From Bacteroidales bacterium (lineage in GTDB: Bacteria; Bacteroidota; Bacteroidia; Bacteroidales; JAIOZK01): a DNA stretch of 56,186 bases. Numbering within the stretch: the stretch's first letter is position 1; each line of letters opens with the position of its first letter. The notes under the pieces were generated by a model. It had not been told where the DNA came from and did not search any database. It saw only the letters and a list, made by a program, of their open reading frames with translations. A program made the position numbers and the translations under genes. Positions 24,245 to 33,217 of this stretch are shown one piece after another. The DNA is taken from positions 1-56,186 of the forward strand of contig JAIPBS010000027.1 in NCBI GenBank assembly GCA_021738625.1, in the 5' to 3' direction.

Positions 24245-24992
24245 CTGTTTTCTTTAATCGTTTGGTTAATTCGGTTCCAAATACAAAATCGTTCAGAGGT
24301 TGGTTGTCGGTGTGCAGGATCTCTTCTTTGGAACCCCGCCAGCCAAGCTCCCCTTTATAAATAAATGCAATGCTGTCGCCTACATTCAAAACCGAATTCA
24401 TATCATGGGTGTTGACGATGGTGGTCATCTGATACTCTTTGGTGAGCTCGTCGATCAGTTCGTCGATCAGGCCCGAGGTAAGGGGGTCGAGGCCTGAATT
24501 CGGTTCATCGCAGAAAAGGTATTCGGGGTTCATGGATATGGCGCGGGCAATGGCCACGCGTTTTTTCATACCTCCGCTCAATTCGGAAGGCAGCAATTTG
24601 TTCACCTTGTGCAGGTCAACGCGCTCCAGACACGAATTCACCCTGGAGAGTTTCTCTTTGGCGCTCATATTGCTGAACATATTGAGTGGGAACATCACAT
24701 TTTGTTCCACCGTCATCGAATCGAATAGGGCCGAACCCTGGAACAGCATGCCCAGTTCCTTGCGGATGTCTTTCTTCTGCTTGAAGGTCATATCCGAAAT
24801 ATTCCGGCCATCATATTCCACCTTACCCGCATCCACATCAAACAAACCTACCAGGCATTTCATCAGAACGGTTTTACCCGATCCGCTCTGCCCGATGATC
24901 AGATTGGTTTTGCCTTTTTCAAATGTGATGGAAATATCTTTTAACACATGGTTATCGCCAAATGATTTTGATATGTCGATGGCTTCTATCAT
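24231..24992 (-). CDS. MlaF-like ABC transporter ATP-binding protein
   Basis: A 253-residue ATPase with Walker A GQSGSGKTVLM, Q-loop FQGSALFDSMTVEQNV (typical of MlaF), signature LSGGMKKRVAIARAI, Walker B YLFCDEPNSGLDP and NTHDMNS. It energises phospholipid transport across the envelope with the MlaE permease encoded just upstream (4-base overlap). The MCE-domain substrate protein is not in this window. Confidence 0.93.
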   Translation of the reverse strand: MIEAIDISKSFGDNHVLKDISITFEKGKTNLIIGQSGSGKTVLMKCLVGLFDVDAGKVEYDGRNISDMTFKQKKDIRKELGMLFQGSALFDSMTVEQNVMFPLNMFSNMSAKEKLSRVNSCLERVDLHKVNKLLPSELSGGMKKRVAIARAISMNPEYLFCDEPNSGLDPLTSGLIDELIDELTKEYQMTTIVNTHDMNSVLNVGDSIAFIYKGELGWRGSKEEILHTDNQPLNDFVFGTELTKRLKKTDEHS

Positions 24993-25735
24993 GCAAGTAG
25001 CAACTTGGTTAAGATGAGGTTAAACAGGATGATCAGGATGCTGCTATACACCACTGCCTTGGTGCTGTGTTCGCCCACTTCAAGGGATCCGCCTTCCACA
25101 TAATAGCCCATGTAACCGGATACGGAAGCAATGATAAATGCAAACACAACCGTTTTAATAAGGGCGTAGAAAACAGTATAGGGGTCGAACCAATAAACAA
25201 TTCCTTCGATATAGGTTTGCGGGGTTACCAGACCTGTGAGCAAACTGACAAGCCATCCGCCGGTTAATGCAATACCAATGCTGATCACGATCAAAACCGG
25301 GTTAATGATCATGGAAGCGGTTATTTTGGGTAGGATGAGGAAATTGGCAGGATTTACCCCCATGATCTTCAAAGCGTCGATTTGTTCGCTCACACGCATG
25401 GTGCCAATCTCAGAGGCAATACGGCTTCCGACTTTTCCGGCCAGGATCAGGCTGACGATGGTAGGAGAAAACTCAAGTATCACCGACTGCCTGGTGGTAA
25501 AGCCCACCATGGTCATGGGGATCAGCGGGCTGTCGATATTGTATGCTGTTTGCATGGCCACAACCGCCCCCATAAAAACAGAGATGATGGCGACAATGCC
25601 GACTGAGTCAACCCCGAGGTTCTTGAATTCCCTGAAAAGATGCGACCAGAACACGCGGTCTTTGTCGGGGCGCTTGAAGGCTTCCACCATCAAAAGCACA
25701 TATCGGCCGGTATGTACAAATACGTTTCGCTTCAT
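24989..25735 (-). CDS. MlaE-like ABC transporter permease
   Basis: A 248-residue permease of the MlaE family with five or six membrane segments and the conserved FTTRQSVILEFSPTIVSLILAGKVGSRIASEIGTMRV and EQIDALKIMGVNPANFL regions. The ATG at 25735 is chosen over an in-frame TTG at 25759. Its stop overlaps the mlaF-like start by four bases. Confidence 0.93.
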   Translation of the reverse strand: MKRNVFVHTGRYVLLMVEAFKRPDKDRVFWSHLFREFKNLGVDSVGIVAIISVFMGAVVAMQTAYNIDSPLIPMTMVGFTTRQSVILEFSPTIVSLILAGKVGSRIASEIGTMRVSEQIDALKIMGVNPANFLILPKITASMIINPVLIVISIGIALTGGWLVSLLTGLVTPQTYIEGIVYWFDPYTVFYALIKTVVFAFIIASVSGYMGYYVEGGSLEVGEHSTKAVVYSSILIILFNLILTKLLLA

Positions 25736-25777
25736 TTTACTCCAGGCTAAATTACGCAAAATTTGGCAATTTCATAT

Positions 25778-25785
25778 TACTTTTG
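25778..25785 (+). promoter_or_regulatory. -7 box ahead of the small lipoprotein gene
   Basis: TACTTTTG fits TAnnTTTG and lies 26 bases before the ATG at 25812, within the 76-base gap to the divergent mlaE-like gene. Confidence 0.55.
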
Positions 25786-25811
25786 GCGTTGAAGATGAAA
25801 AGCAATTGCTG

Positions 25812-25982
25812 ATGAAGAGATTGTTCATGCTATCATTTTTGTTTATCCTGCTGGCTGCATTCCTTTGCAGTTGTTCTACAAGCAGGTATCCTCATAAAAA
25901 AAGAAGGAGCAAAGGCTGTGATTGCTGGAGCATGAACACGATTAAAATCCAAAATCAAAACACGGCTGTTGAAAGCATATAA
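25812..25982 (+). CDS. Small lipoprotein, conserved type
   Basis: A 56-residue protein with a hydrophobic signal sequence and lipobox LCSC near residue 21. A short mature part contains SRYPHKKRRSKGCDCWS, a Lys/Arg-rich stretch with a CDC pair as in many small Bacteroidota lipoproteins found next to similar genes. Its stop overlaps the start of the SprT-like gene by 14 bases. It has its own -7 box. Function is unknown. Confidence 0.65.
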   Translation: MKRLFMLSFLFILLAAFLCSCSTSRYPHKKRRSKGCDCWSMNTIKIQNQNTAVESI

Positions 25983-26586
25983 AGAAATACTGGCCAAATA
26001 CCTTCCCGAACAAACAGTTGATCTTGTTTACAACTGGATTAAAGAATACAGGATCGGATTTCGAATTACCCGCGACCGGCACAGCAAGCAGGGAGATTTC
26101 CGCTCCAGAACCAGCCGCAAACCGCATCGCATCACGGTGAATCACAACCTGAACAAATATGCTTTTTTGCTCACCTTTGTTCATGAGCTGGCACATCTGA
26201 TTGTTTGGGAAAAATACAGGAACCGGGCCAGGCCTCATGGTACAGAATGGAAACACACCTTCAGGGAGCTGATGCTGCCCTTGCTCGGCAAAGGCGTTTT
26301 CCCGGATGATGTTGAAAAGGTCATTGCAAGATACCTGATCAATGCAAAAGCTTCGAGCGGGGCCGACAAAAACCTGGCGTCCATCTTGCGCAAGTATGAC
26401 AATCAACAGCAGACCCTACTTGAAGACCTGCCCATAAATGCAATGTTCAGGATTTATAATGGCAAGACATTTAAAAAAATAGAAAAGCTGCGAACACGTT
26501 ACCGTTGCCTTTGCCTTGAAAACAAAAAAATGTATTATGTACATGGGATGGCGCCCGTTGCTCCCATTGAACCGGAAACGGTCTGA
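25969..26586 (+). CDS. SprT-like zinc-metalloprotease domain protein
   Basis: A 205-residue protein with the SprT motif HELAHL followed by HGTEWKHTFRELM, giving the HExxH-type zinc site (third ligand in HG.EW). Human SPRTN, of the same superfamily, cleaves DNA-protein crosslinks; the role of the bacterial SprT-like proteins is less clear. The start is a TTG at 25969, as no ATG precedes the conserved KAYKEILAKYLPE region. It overlaps the small lipoprotein gene and is probably cotranscribed with it. Confidence 0.85.
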   Translation: MKAYKEILAKYLPEQTVDLVYNWIKEYRIGFRITRDRHSKQGDFRSRTSRKPHRITVNHNLNKYAFLLTFVHELAHLIVWEKYRNRARPHGTEWKHTFRELMLPLLGKGVFPDDVEKVIARYLINAKASSGADKNLASILRKYDNQQQTLLEDLPINAMFRIYNGKTFKKIEKLRTRYRCLCLENKKMYYVHGMAPVAPIEPETV

Positions 26587-26596
26587 TCGTTTTTTC

Positions 26597-26604
26597 TATC
26601 TTTG
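26597..26604 (+). promoter_or_regulatory. -7 box of the guanylyltransferase gene
   Basis: TATCTTTG fits TAnnTTTG and lies 30 bases before the ATG at 26635. Confidence 0.6.
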
Positions 26605-26634
26605 CAAACGAAACATCAACTTACCAACACCATT

Positions 26635-27723
26635 ATGAAAAACCGATACTGTATCATCATGGCGGGCGGGATAGGATCGCGTTTCTGGCCCATGAGCAAA
26701 ACCTCACACCCCAAACAATTCATCGATATCCTGGGAACCGGGAAAACCCTGATCCAGCAAACATTTGAACGTTTTCTGAGAATCTGCCCCAGGGAAAACA
26801 TCCTTATCGTGACCAATGCCATTTACAAGGATCTGGTGATGGACCAGCTGGAAGGTATTGAGGAAAGACAGGTCCTTTGCGAGCCATCCCGCAAAAATAC
26901 CGCTCCCTGCATCGCATATGCCATGTATAAGATCAGGGAAGAAAACCAGGATGCTGTAATGGTGGTGGCTCCTTCCGATCATATTATCCAAAAAGAAAAT
27001 GTTTTTACGGATGTGATCTCTTCCGCGCTGAAAGCCGCCGAAGAAAAGCCCTGGCTGCTTACCCTCGGCATCAAACCCAGCCGGCCTGATACCGGCTACG
27101 GTTATATCCAGTTTAACGATGACGGCAGCTACGAAGAAGACGATCGCATAAAAAAGGTTAAAACCTTTACCGAGAAACCCAACCTGGAACTGGCTGAATC
27201 CTTCCTGGAAAGCGGCGATTTTCTCTGGAACTCCGGCATTTTCATCTGGTCGTTGAAAAGCATCGAAAAGGCCTTTGAACAAAACCTACCGGAGGTGAAT
27301 CAGATATTCAAAGATGGGACAGGCAAATACAATACCCCCAAAGAAGAAGATTTTATCAACGGGGCATATATGGTTTGCAAAAACATTTCGATCGACTACG
27401 GCGTGATGGAAAAGGCAACAAATGTTTATGTGCTGGCCTCCGATTTCGGCTGGAGCGACCTGGGCACCTGGGGTTCATTATACGATATCCGTCAAAAAAA
27501 CGAGCAGGGCAATTCCATCGTGGGACAGAATGTGCTCACCTACGATACGAAAAACTGCATCGTGAACATGCCCAAAGATAAACTGGTGGTATTGCAAGGA
27601 CTTGAGGGTTACATCGTGGTGGAAGATGAAGGGACATTGCTTATCTGCCGCAAAGAAGACGAACAGAAAATCCGGCAGATCGTGAACGACGTCAGGGTGA
27701 ATAAAGGAGAAAAATACGTTTAA
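26635..27723 (+). CDS. manC: Mannose-1-phosphate guanylyltransferase
   Basis: A 362-residue nucleotidyltransferase making GDP-mannose from GTP and mannose-1-phosphate. It shows the signature GGIGSRFWPMSKTSHPKQF, then VAPSDHII, RPDTGYGYIQ, FTEKPN and WNSGIFIW. It lacks the fused phosphomannose isomerase domain of the longer form. The ATG at 26635 is used; a TTG 11 codons upstream would fall inside the -7 box. GDP-mannose feeds glycan and fucose synthesis, but no glycan cluster is seen here. Confidence 0.93.
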   Translation: MKNRYCIIMAGGIGSRFWPMSKTSHPKQFIDILGTGKTLIQQTFERFLRICPRENILIVTNAIYKDLVMDQLEGIEERQVLCEPSRKNTAPCIAYAMYKIREENQDAVMVVAPSDHIIQKENVFTDVISSALKAAEEKPWLLTLGIKPSRPDTGYGYIQFNDDGSYEEDDRIKKVKTFTEKPNLELAESFLESGDFLWNSGIFIWSLKSIEKAFEQNLPEVNQIFKDGTGKYNTPKEEDFINGAYMVCKNISIDYGVMEKATNVYVLASDFGWSDLGTWGSLYDIRQKNEQGNSIVGQNVLTYDTKNCIVNMPKDKLVVLQGLEGYIVVEDEGTLLICRKEDEQKIRQIVNDVRVNKGEKYV

Positions 27724-27741
27724 CCAAATAATACTTTGATC

Positions 27742-29967
27742 ATGAAGAAAATAATTGCTATCGTAATTTTACTGGGCATTGGGTTTCATCAGAACGCAAA
27801 GGCCGATGAAGGCATGTGGATCCCCAGTCTGATCTCCGAACTGGTTTATATGGAGATGCAGCAAATGGGCCTGGAACTGACCCCTGAAGAAATATACAGT
27901 GTTAACCAGTCGAGCCTGAAAGACGCCATCGTGATTTTCGGCAGAGGCTGCACCGGCGAGATCATTTCTCCCGAAGGCCTGCTGCTGACCAATCATCATT
28001 GCGGATATGGATACATACAGGGCGTCAGCACACCGGAAAACAACCTGTTGAAAAACGGTTTCTGGGCAAACGAAAAAAATGATGAAATCCCCATTGAAGG
28101 GGCCACGGTCACCTTCCTTAAAAAAATCGAACCGGCTACCGAACGGGTGATGGAAGGAGTAACCTACGATATGACAATGGCCGACCGGGACAATGCCATC
28201 AAAGAAAATATTGCAAAGCTTAGAAAAGAAGTTTCTGAAGACAACGATTACAGGGTCAGGATCGCCAGTTTCTATGGAGGCAATGAATATTACATCTATT
28301 ATTACGAAGTGTTTAACGATGTCCGTTTTGTTGGCGCTCCGCCCGAAGCCATTGGCAAATATGGTGCAGATACCGACAACTGGATGTGGCCCAGGCATAC
28401 GGGTGATTTTTCGCTTTTCCGCGTGTACACAGCGCCCGACGGATCACCTGCACCCTATTCAGAAAACAATGTACCTTTGAAACCGCAACACTATCTACCG
28501 GTCAATATTTCCGGAGTGAAAGAAGGCGATTTCTCTATGATCATGGGCTATCCAGGCTCCACCGACCGTTACCTTTCCTCCTGGGGCGTTGAACTAGCCA
28601 TCAAAAAAAACAATCCCACCATTGTCGACATCAGACAAAACAAACTCGACATCATGATAAAATACATGGAGATGGATTCGGTGATCCGCCTGAAATATGC
28701 ATCCAAATACGCACGTACCTCCAACTACTGGAAATATTTTATCGGGCAAACCAAGGGCCTCAAAAACCTGAAAGTTTACGATAAAAAGAAAAAACTTGAA
28801 GGGGATTTTGCAGAATGGGTTAAGCAGGAACCTGAAAGGGAACAAATTTATGGTGGCGCCTTAAAGGATATTGAGAAAGCTTATGACACCATTGCCAAAT
28901 ACAATCTTCCTGAAAACTATTTTTATGAAGCCGTTTACCGTGGCCCCGAAATCCTGAGTTTTGCAAATGGGTTTAAAGGCCTTTTGGAAGAATTGACTGA
29001 AAAAGAAGTTGATGAGGAAAGCCTTCAAAAAACCATTCAACGGCTGGCCGAAAATACCAACGAGCACTTTAAGGATTACAGCAAAGCAATAGATGAGGAG
29101 CTGCTGGCCAGGATGCTCCAGATGTTTTATGAGAATGTCCCGAAAGAAATGCAGCCCGAATTTCTTATCAAAGAAGGAGATAAAAATGACGGTGATTTCA
29201 GCAAATATAGCAAAAAGCTTTTCAAAAAATCTATGTTTGCCGATGAGGCCAGTGTAATGCAATTCCTGGCCGACCCCAAAGCAAAGGATATTGAAAAAGA
29301 TCCCGCATATGAAGTGTTCATGGCTTTCCGGGATATATATAGCGATATCCGAAAGCAATCCAGGGACGCCATCGAATTGTTGAATCAGGGAAAACGTCTG
29401 TTCATTGCCGGATTGCGTGAAATGAACCCGGATATGAACTACTATCCCGACGCCAATTTCACCATGCGTTTGTCATACGGGATTGTGGATGATTACTACC
29501 CCAGAGACGCAGTCCATTACAATTACTTCACCACGCTGGAAGGCGTGATGGAAAAAGAAGATCCGGCTTCCTACGAATTCACTGTGCCCAAAAAGCTCAA
29601 AAAATTATACAACGAAAAAGATTACGGTCGCTATGGCGAAGGCGATGTGATGAAGGTTTGTTTTCTTACCAACCACGACATTACCGGCGGCAACTCGGGC
29701 AGCCCGGTGATCAACGGCAAAGGCGAGCTGATCGGGCTTGCTTTCGATGGCAATTGGGAAGCTATGAGCGGCGATATCGCTTTCGAGCCCGAACTGCAAC
29801 GAACCATCAATGTAGATATCCGCTATGTGCTTTTTATCATAGATAAGTTCGGTGGGGCTAAAAACCTCATCGATGAAATGACCATCGTGGTTGACAAACC
29901 GAAAAAAAAGATTGGCCCGCCGGTTAAAACCAAAGCGGTTCCGGCAGAAGAGGTACCGGTAGAGTAA
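27742..29967 (+). CDS. S46 family dipeptidyl peptidase, DPP7-type
   Basis: A 741-residue periplasmic serine peptidase with signal peptide (about 1-22). The catalytic His lies in TNHHCGYG (83-90), the Asp region in DTDNWMWPRHTGDFSLFR, and the Ser in TGGNSGSPV. S46 enzymes remove N-terminal dipeptides. After the Ser motif the sequence FDGNWEAMSGD has Gly where DPP11 has Arg, so hydrophobic P1 residues (DPP7-type) are expected rather than Asp/Glu. Start at ATG 27742. It follows manC by 18 bases but has no obvious functional link to it. A terminator follows. Confidence 0.92.
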   Translation: MKKIIAIVILLGIGFHQNAKADEGMWIPSLISELVYMEMQQMGLELTPEEIYSVNQSSLKDAIVIFGRGCTGEIISPEGLLLTNHHCGYGYIQGVSTPENNLLKNGFWANEKNDEIPIEGATVTFLKKIEPATERVMEGVTYDMTMADRDNAIKENIAKLRKEVSEDNDYRVRIASFYGGNEYYIYYYEVFNDVRFVGAPPEAIGKYGADTDNWMWPRHTGDFSLFRVYTAPDGSPAPYSENNVPLKPQHYLPVNISGVKEGDFSMIMGYPGSTDRYLSSWGVELAIKKNNPTIVDIRQNKLDIMIKYMEMDSVIRLKYASKYARTSNYWKYFIGQTKGLKNLKVYDKKKKLEGDFAEWVKQEPEREQIYGGALKDIEKAYDTIAKYNLPENYFYEAVYRGPEILSFANGFKGLLEELTEKEVDEESLQKTIQRLAENTNEHFKDYSKAIDEELLARMLQMFYENVPKEMQPEFLIKEGDKNDGDFSKYSKKLFKKSMFADEASVMQFLADPKAKDIEKDPAYEVFMAFRDIYSDIRKQSRDAIELLNQGKRLFIAGLREMNPDMNYYPDANFTMRLSYGIVDDYYPRDAVHYNYFTTLEGVMEKEDPASYEFTVPKKLKKLYNEKDYGRYGEGDVMKVCFLTNHDITGGNSGSPVINGKGELIGLAFDGNWEAMSGDIAFEPELQRTINVDIRYVLFIIDKFGGAKNLIDEMTIVVDKPKKKIGPPVKTKAVPAEEVPVE

Positions 29968-29992
29968 TCCATTAATTTAAGCTTCAGCATAC

Positions 29993-30037
29993 AAACCCGG
30001 AAAAGACTCAAAAAAGAGAAGTTTTTCCGGGTTTTTT
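29993..30037. terminator. Intrinsic terminator after the S46 peptidase gene
   Basis: A 12-bp perfect stem (29993-30004 with 30023-30034, core AAACCCGG/CCGGGTTT) ends in six T on the plus strand. Confidence 0.88.
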
Positions 30038-30131
30038 GTAACTGCATTTTTTATGGCTACCGTCGCCTTCCATCATTTTTACTAATTTTATAGAGATCAA
30101 GTATGATTTTGATCATTTAAAATGTAAAGAC

Positions 30132-30782
30132 ATGTTACCGATTTTCAAGAGTACGAAAAACGTAATCGTAAAACTGGATGATTTTTTTGATGCGGTTGAT
30201 GAAAGCGGCTTGCTGTTCCTGGAAGGGGTAAAGAACTACATGAAGGGAAGAGACAATAATTTCGGTCAAAATATCAAAACCATTGCCAAAGTAGAAAGCA
30301 AAGCCGACGACCTGCGAAGAAATATCGAGAGCGATTTGTACCGCCACACCCTGATACCGGAATACCGTGGTGACGTGCTACGATTGCTTGATAAAATGGA
30401 TGACCTGATAGACCGCGCCAAAGAAAACCTGGTGCGCTTCGATATAGAGAAGCCCGATTTCCCGCAAGAGCTGCATGAAGGATTTATAGAACTGACCAAA
30501 GCCAGCACCAGCTCGGTTTCTTATCTGGTTACGGCGGCCCGGGCCTTTTTCAGAGAGGTAAAAATGGTGCGTGATCAGCTGCATCGCGTTTATTATTATG
30601 AAAAGGAAGCGGATTCTTTTGCAGATGAACTGAAAAGAAAACTGTTTTCTGGTCAGATGGGCATTGATCTCAGCCGTCGGCAACACCTTCGCTATTTCAT
30701 CGAACATACCGAAAAACTCAGCGACAGGGCTGAAGAAGTTGCCGACATGGTATCCATATATGCCATTAAACGAATTGTGTAA
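30132..30782 (+). CDS. DUF47 family phosphate transport accessory protein (PhoU-like)
   Basis: A 216-residue all-helical protein of the DUF47/TIGR00153 group, with the opening LPIFKSTKNVIVKLDDFFDA and helices rich in charged residues (KVESKADDLRRNIESDLY, LLDKMDDLIDRAKENLV). Such proteins sit next to PiT phosphate transporters and are thought to regulate them. Here the PiT gene follows after 18 bases in the same reading frame. Confidence 0.93.
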   Translation: MLPIFKSTKNVIVKLDDFFDAVDESGLLFLEGVKNYMKGRDNNFGQNIKTIAKVESKADDLRRNIESDLYRHTLIPEYRGDVLRLLDKMDDLIDRAKENLVRFDIEKPDFPQELHEGFIELTKASTSSVSYLVTAARAFFREVKMVRDQLHRVYYYEKEADSFADELKRKLFSGQMGIDLSRRQHLRYFIEHTEKLSDRAEEVADMVSIYAIKRIV

Positions 30783-30800
30783 TCCAAAGCCCACAAAGAT

Positions 30801-31931
30801 TTGCTATTGTTTTTTATAAGCAGCGGAATTTTCCTGGGATGGTCGCTCGGGGCCAACGACGGAGCCAATGTATTCGGCACGGCAGTGGGGTCGCGCATGT
30901 TGCGTTTCCGAACAGCAGCAGTGGTAGCCGGAATTTTCGTTGTGGTCGGAGCTGTTGTTCAGGGCGCCGGCGCCACCGGCACGCTCACCAGCCTGGGCGG
31001 GGTGAATGCATTGGCCGGGTCCTTCACCGTGGCTTTGTGTACAGCCCTGGTCGTTTATTTCATGACCCGGTACGCCATACCGGTAAGCACCTCGCAGGCC
31101 ATCGTGGGCGGCATCATCGGTTGGAATCTTTATACCAACAATCCCACCGATTTTACCTCGCTCCGCAATATCGTACTCACCTGGGTGAGCAGCCCTGTGC
31201 TCGGAGCTATATTTGCAGTTCTCTTCTACATCACCCTGAAAAGCATCACCAACAACATCAGATTACATTTGCTTTATGTGAACAAGGTGATCAAAACCGG
31301 CCTCATACTGGTTGGGGCTTTCGGAGCATACAGTTTGGGGGCAAACAACATAGCGAATGTGATGGGTGTTTTTGTACCTTCAGTCGACCTGACCCCCATT
31401 GAACTATTTTGGGGCATCGAAATAAGCGGAGCCCAGCAGCTCTTCTTTTTGGGTGGCATCGCCATTGCAGCCGGGATTGCCACCTATTCCAGGCGTGTGA
31501 TGGAACGGGTCGGCAACCAGATGTTCAAACTTTCGGCCGAATCGGCTATTGTAGTTGTGTTGGCACATTCGCTGGTTTTGTTTATTTTTTCATCGAAAGC
31601 CTTGCAGGAATTTATTGTAAGCCTTGGCCTGCCTGCTATACCTTTGGTTCCGGTTTCCAGTTCACAGGTGATCGTGGGGGCCATCCTCGGTATCGGCATA
31701 TGGAAAGGAGCCCGCGGTATACAGTTTAAAATCGTCGGGCAAATTGCCGCCGGTTGGATCATCACTCCGGTTGCATCTGCTTTGCTCACCTTTCTGGCCC
31801 TTTTCTTCGTGAATAATGTTTTTGATCAAAAAGTCCAGGAAAATCCTGCGGCAAATGAAAAAGAGATAATGCAACTTAATTTGAACAGCAAAGTATTTAC
31901 GGGTTCAAATTGTTATTTTTACAATCTATGA
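30801..31931 (+). CDS. PiT-family inorganic phosphate transporter
   Basis: A 376-residue permease with about ten membrane segments and the two family signatures, SLGANDGANVFGTAVGSR near the N-terminus and LGANNIANVMGVF in the second half. It imports phosphate with a cation. No ATG precedes the first membrane segment, so TTG at 30801 (or 30807) is the start; the frame is the same as that of the DUF47 gene upstream, split by one TAA. The stop overlaps the next ATG by four bases (ATGA). Confidence 0.92.
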   Translation: MLLFFISSGIFLGWSLGANDGANVFGTAVGSRMLRFRTAAVVAGIFVVVGAVVQGAGATGTLTSLGGVNALAGSFTVALCTALVVYFMTRYAIPVSTSQAIVGGIIGWNLYTNNPTDFTSLRNIVLTWVSSPVLGAIFAVLFYITLKSITNNIRLHLLYVNKVIKTGLILVGAFGAYSLGANNIANVMGVFVPSVDLTPIELFWGIEISGAQQLFFLGGIAIAAGIATYSRRVMERVGNQMFKLSAESAIVVVLAHSLVLFIFSSKALQEFIVSLGLPAIPLVPVSSSQVIVGAILGIGIWKGARGIQFKIVGQIAAGWIITPVASALLTFLALFFVNNVFDQKVQENPAANEKEIMQLNLNSKVFTGSNCYFYNL

Positions 31932-32668
31932 AAATGATCTTGTATAGCGGATTCCTGTGTTGGTTTTTAGTGCTCATATCATGTGATGTGCAGGAAGGAC
32001 AGGCCGAGCTAAAACGGATTGCCAAATACAAGCTGGAAATCGCCGAGCCATCTTCTCTTTGCTACAGTTATAGCACCGGATATTTTGTGATTGCCTGCGA
32101 CAAAACCGATCGTGTTTATTTCACAGCTCGTGATGGTAAAGTCATCAGATATTTCGACACAAAAGCAAAAGACGCCGAAGGAGCCGTGCAATTGAAATCG
32201 GATTCTTCGGTCTGGCTGGTTGATGAAAGAAAGCGGAAGGCATTGCATTACACATCTGATGGTAATTTTCTTGATGAAAAAGAAATCCCGGTGGAAGAAA
32301 GAAAAAGCAACCACGGGCCGGAAGGCATTACCTTTAATCCTGAAAAACAGGAGTTTTATATTGCGAATGAACAGCAGCCGCGGATGTTGCTTTTGCTTGA
32401 TCTAAACATGAAACTCAAAGAAACCATTCCCCTTGATTTTGCAAAGGATTTCTCGGACTTGTTTTATGAGGAAGAAAGCAATTCGCTCTGGTTGCTGAGC
32501 GAACTCTCGAAGCGACTTTATCAGTGCGACCTCCGTGGAAACCTTAAGAAAACATATCACTTTGATATGAACGGGGCGGAAGGCGTGCTTGTGGAACGCA
32601 AAAATAAAATGGTCTACCTGGTCAGTGACGGGAACCAGGCCCTTTACAAATATCAACTGGAGGATTGA
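31928..32668 (+). CDS. SdiA-regulated-domain lipoprotein
   Basis: A 246-residue lipoprotein with signal peptide and lipobox LISC. A beta-propeller of the SdiA-regulated/YjiK type has SSLCYSYSTGYFVIACDKT, HGPEGITFNPEKQEFYIANE, DLFYEEESNSLWLLS and NGAEGVLVE. The role in the cell is not known. There is no K-(D/E)2 signal after the Cys, so it is probably periplasmic. Translational coupling to the phosphate transporter (ATGA) suggests coexpression with the PiT pair. Confidence 0.85.
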   Translation: MKMILYSGFLCWFLVLISCDVQEGQAELKRIAKYKLEIAEPSSLCYSYSTGYFVIACDKTDRVYFTARDGKVIRYFDTKAKDAEGAVQLKSDSSVWLVDERKRKALHYTSDGNFLDEKEIPVEERKSNHGPEGITFNPEKQEFYIANEQQPRMLLLLDLNMKLKETIPLDFAKDFSDLFYEEESNSLWLLSELSKRLYQCDLRGNLKKTYHFDMNGAEGVLVERKNKMVYLVSDGNQALYKYQLED

Positions 32669-32671
32669 TCA

Positions 32672-33145
32672 ATGCCAAAAGAAATCGAAAGAAAATTCCT
32701 GGTCCGGTCAAAGACCTATCGGAAAAATGCAAAGAAACATTATATCAAACAAGCTTTTCTGAGCCGGGCCAAAAAGCGGGTGGTACGGATACGTATCCTG
32801 GATGATGATGGATTCCTTACCATCAAGGGAATCAGCAAGGGTTCTGTCAGGAGAGAATATGAATACAGGATACCCAGACAGGAAGCCGAAGAAATGATTT
32901 CCAATCTTTGCAAAAAACCTATCATTGAAAAATACCGTTATGTGCTTGAATATAAAGGTCACGTTTGGGAAGTGGATGAATTTATGGGCGAGAATGAAGG
33001 CCTGATCCTAGCCGAGATCGAACTGGACAGGCCGGAACAGGAATTTGAGAAACCATCCTGGCTGGGTGAAGAGGTAACAGAGGACAATAGATATTTCAAT
33101 TCCAACCTGAGCAAATATCCCTATAAAAACTGGACGGACAAATGA
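32672..33145 (+). CDS. CYTH domain protein (triphosphate tunnel family)
   Basis: A 157-residue protein with the hallmark EIERKFLV at residues 4-11, then KKRVVRIRI, LTIKG, REYEYRIPR, IIEKYRYVL, WEVDEFMGENEGLILAEIEL and LSKYPY. CYTH enzymes bind triphosphates and metal in a beta tunnel; bacterial members include inorganic triphosphatases. It starts 3 bases after the SdiA-regulated-domain gene and its operon starts with phosphate transport, so polyphosphate or triphosphate hydrolysis is plausible. Confidence 0.93.
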   Translation: MPKEIERKFLVRSKTYRKNAKKHYIKQAFLSRAKKRVVRIRILDDDGFLTIKGISKGSVRREYEYRIPRQEAEEMISNLCKKPIIEKYRYVLEYKGHVWEVDEFMGENEGLILAEIELDRPEQEFEKPSWLGEEVTEDNRYFNSNLSKYPYKNWTDK

Positions 33146-33155
33146 AATCGGCTAA

Positions 33156-33188
33156 TTTGCAGGCAATGGGGATTAATTAATACCTTTG
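33156..33188 (+). promoter_or_regulatory. Promoter of the PlsC-GNAT gene
   Basis: TTTG at 33156-33159 (-33) and TACCTTTG at 33181-33188 (-7), 21 bases apart, fit the Bacteroidota consensus. The ATG is at 33218. Confidence 0.65.
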
Positions 33189-33217
33189 TAAGCAAATAAA
33201 GCGAAAGACGGCAGCAT

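Noticed and set aside
25236..25811. Upstream part of the plus-strand frame that ends in the small lipoprotein
   Set aside because: It is antisense to the mlaE-like gene; only the part from ATG 25812 looks like a real protein.
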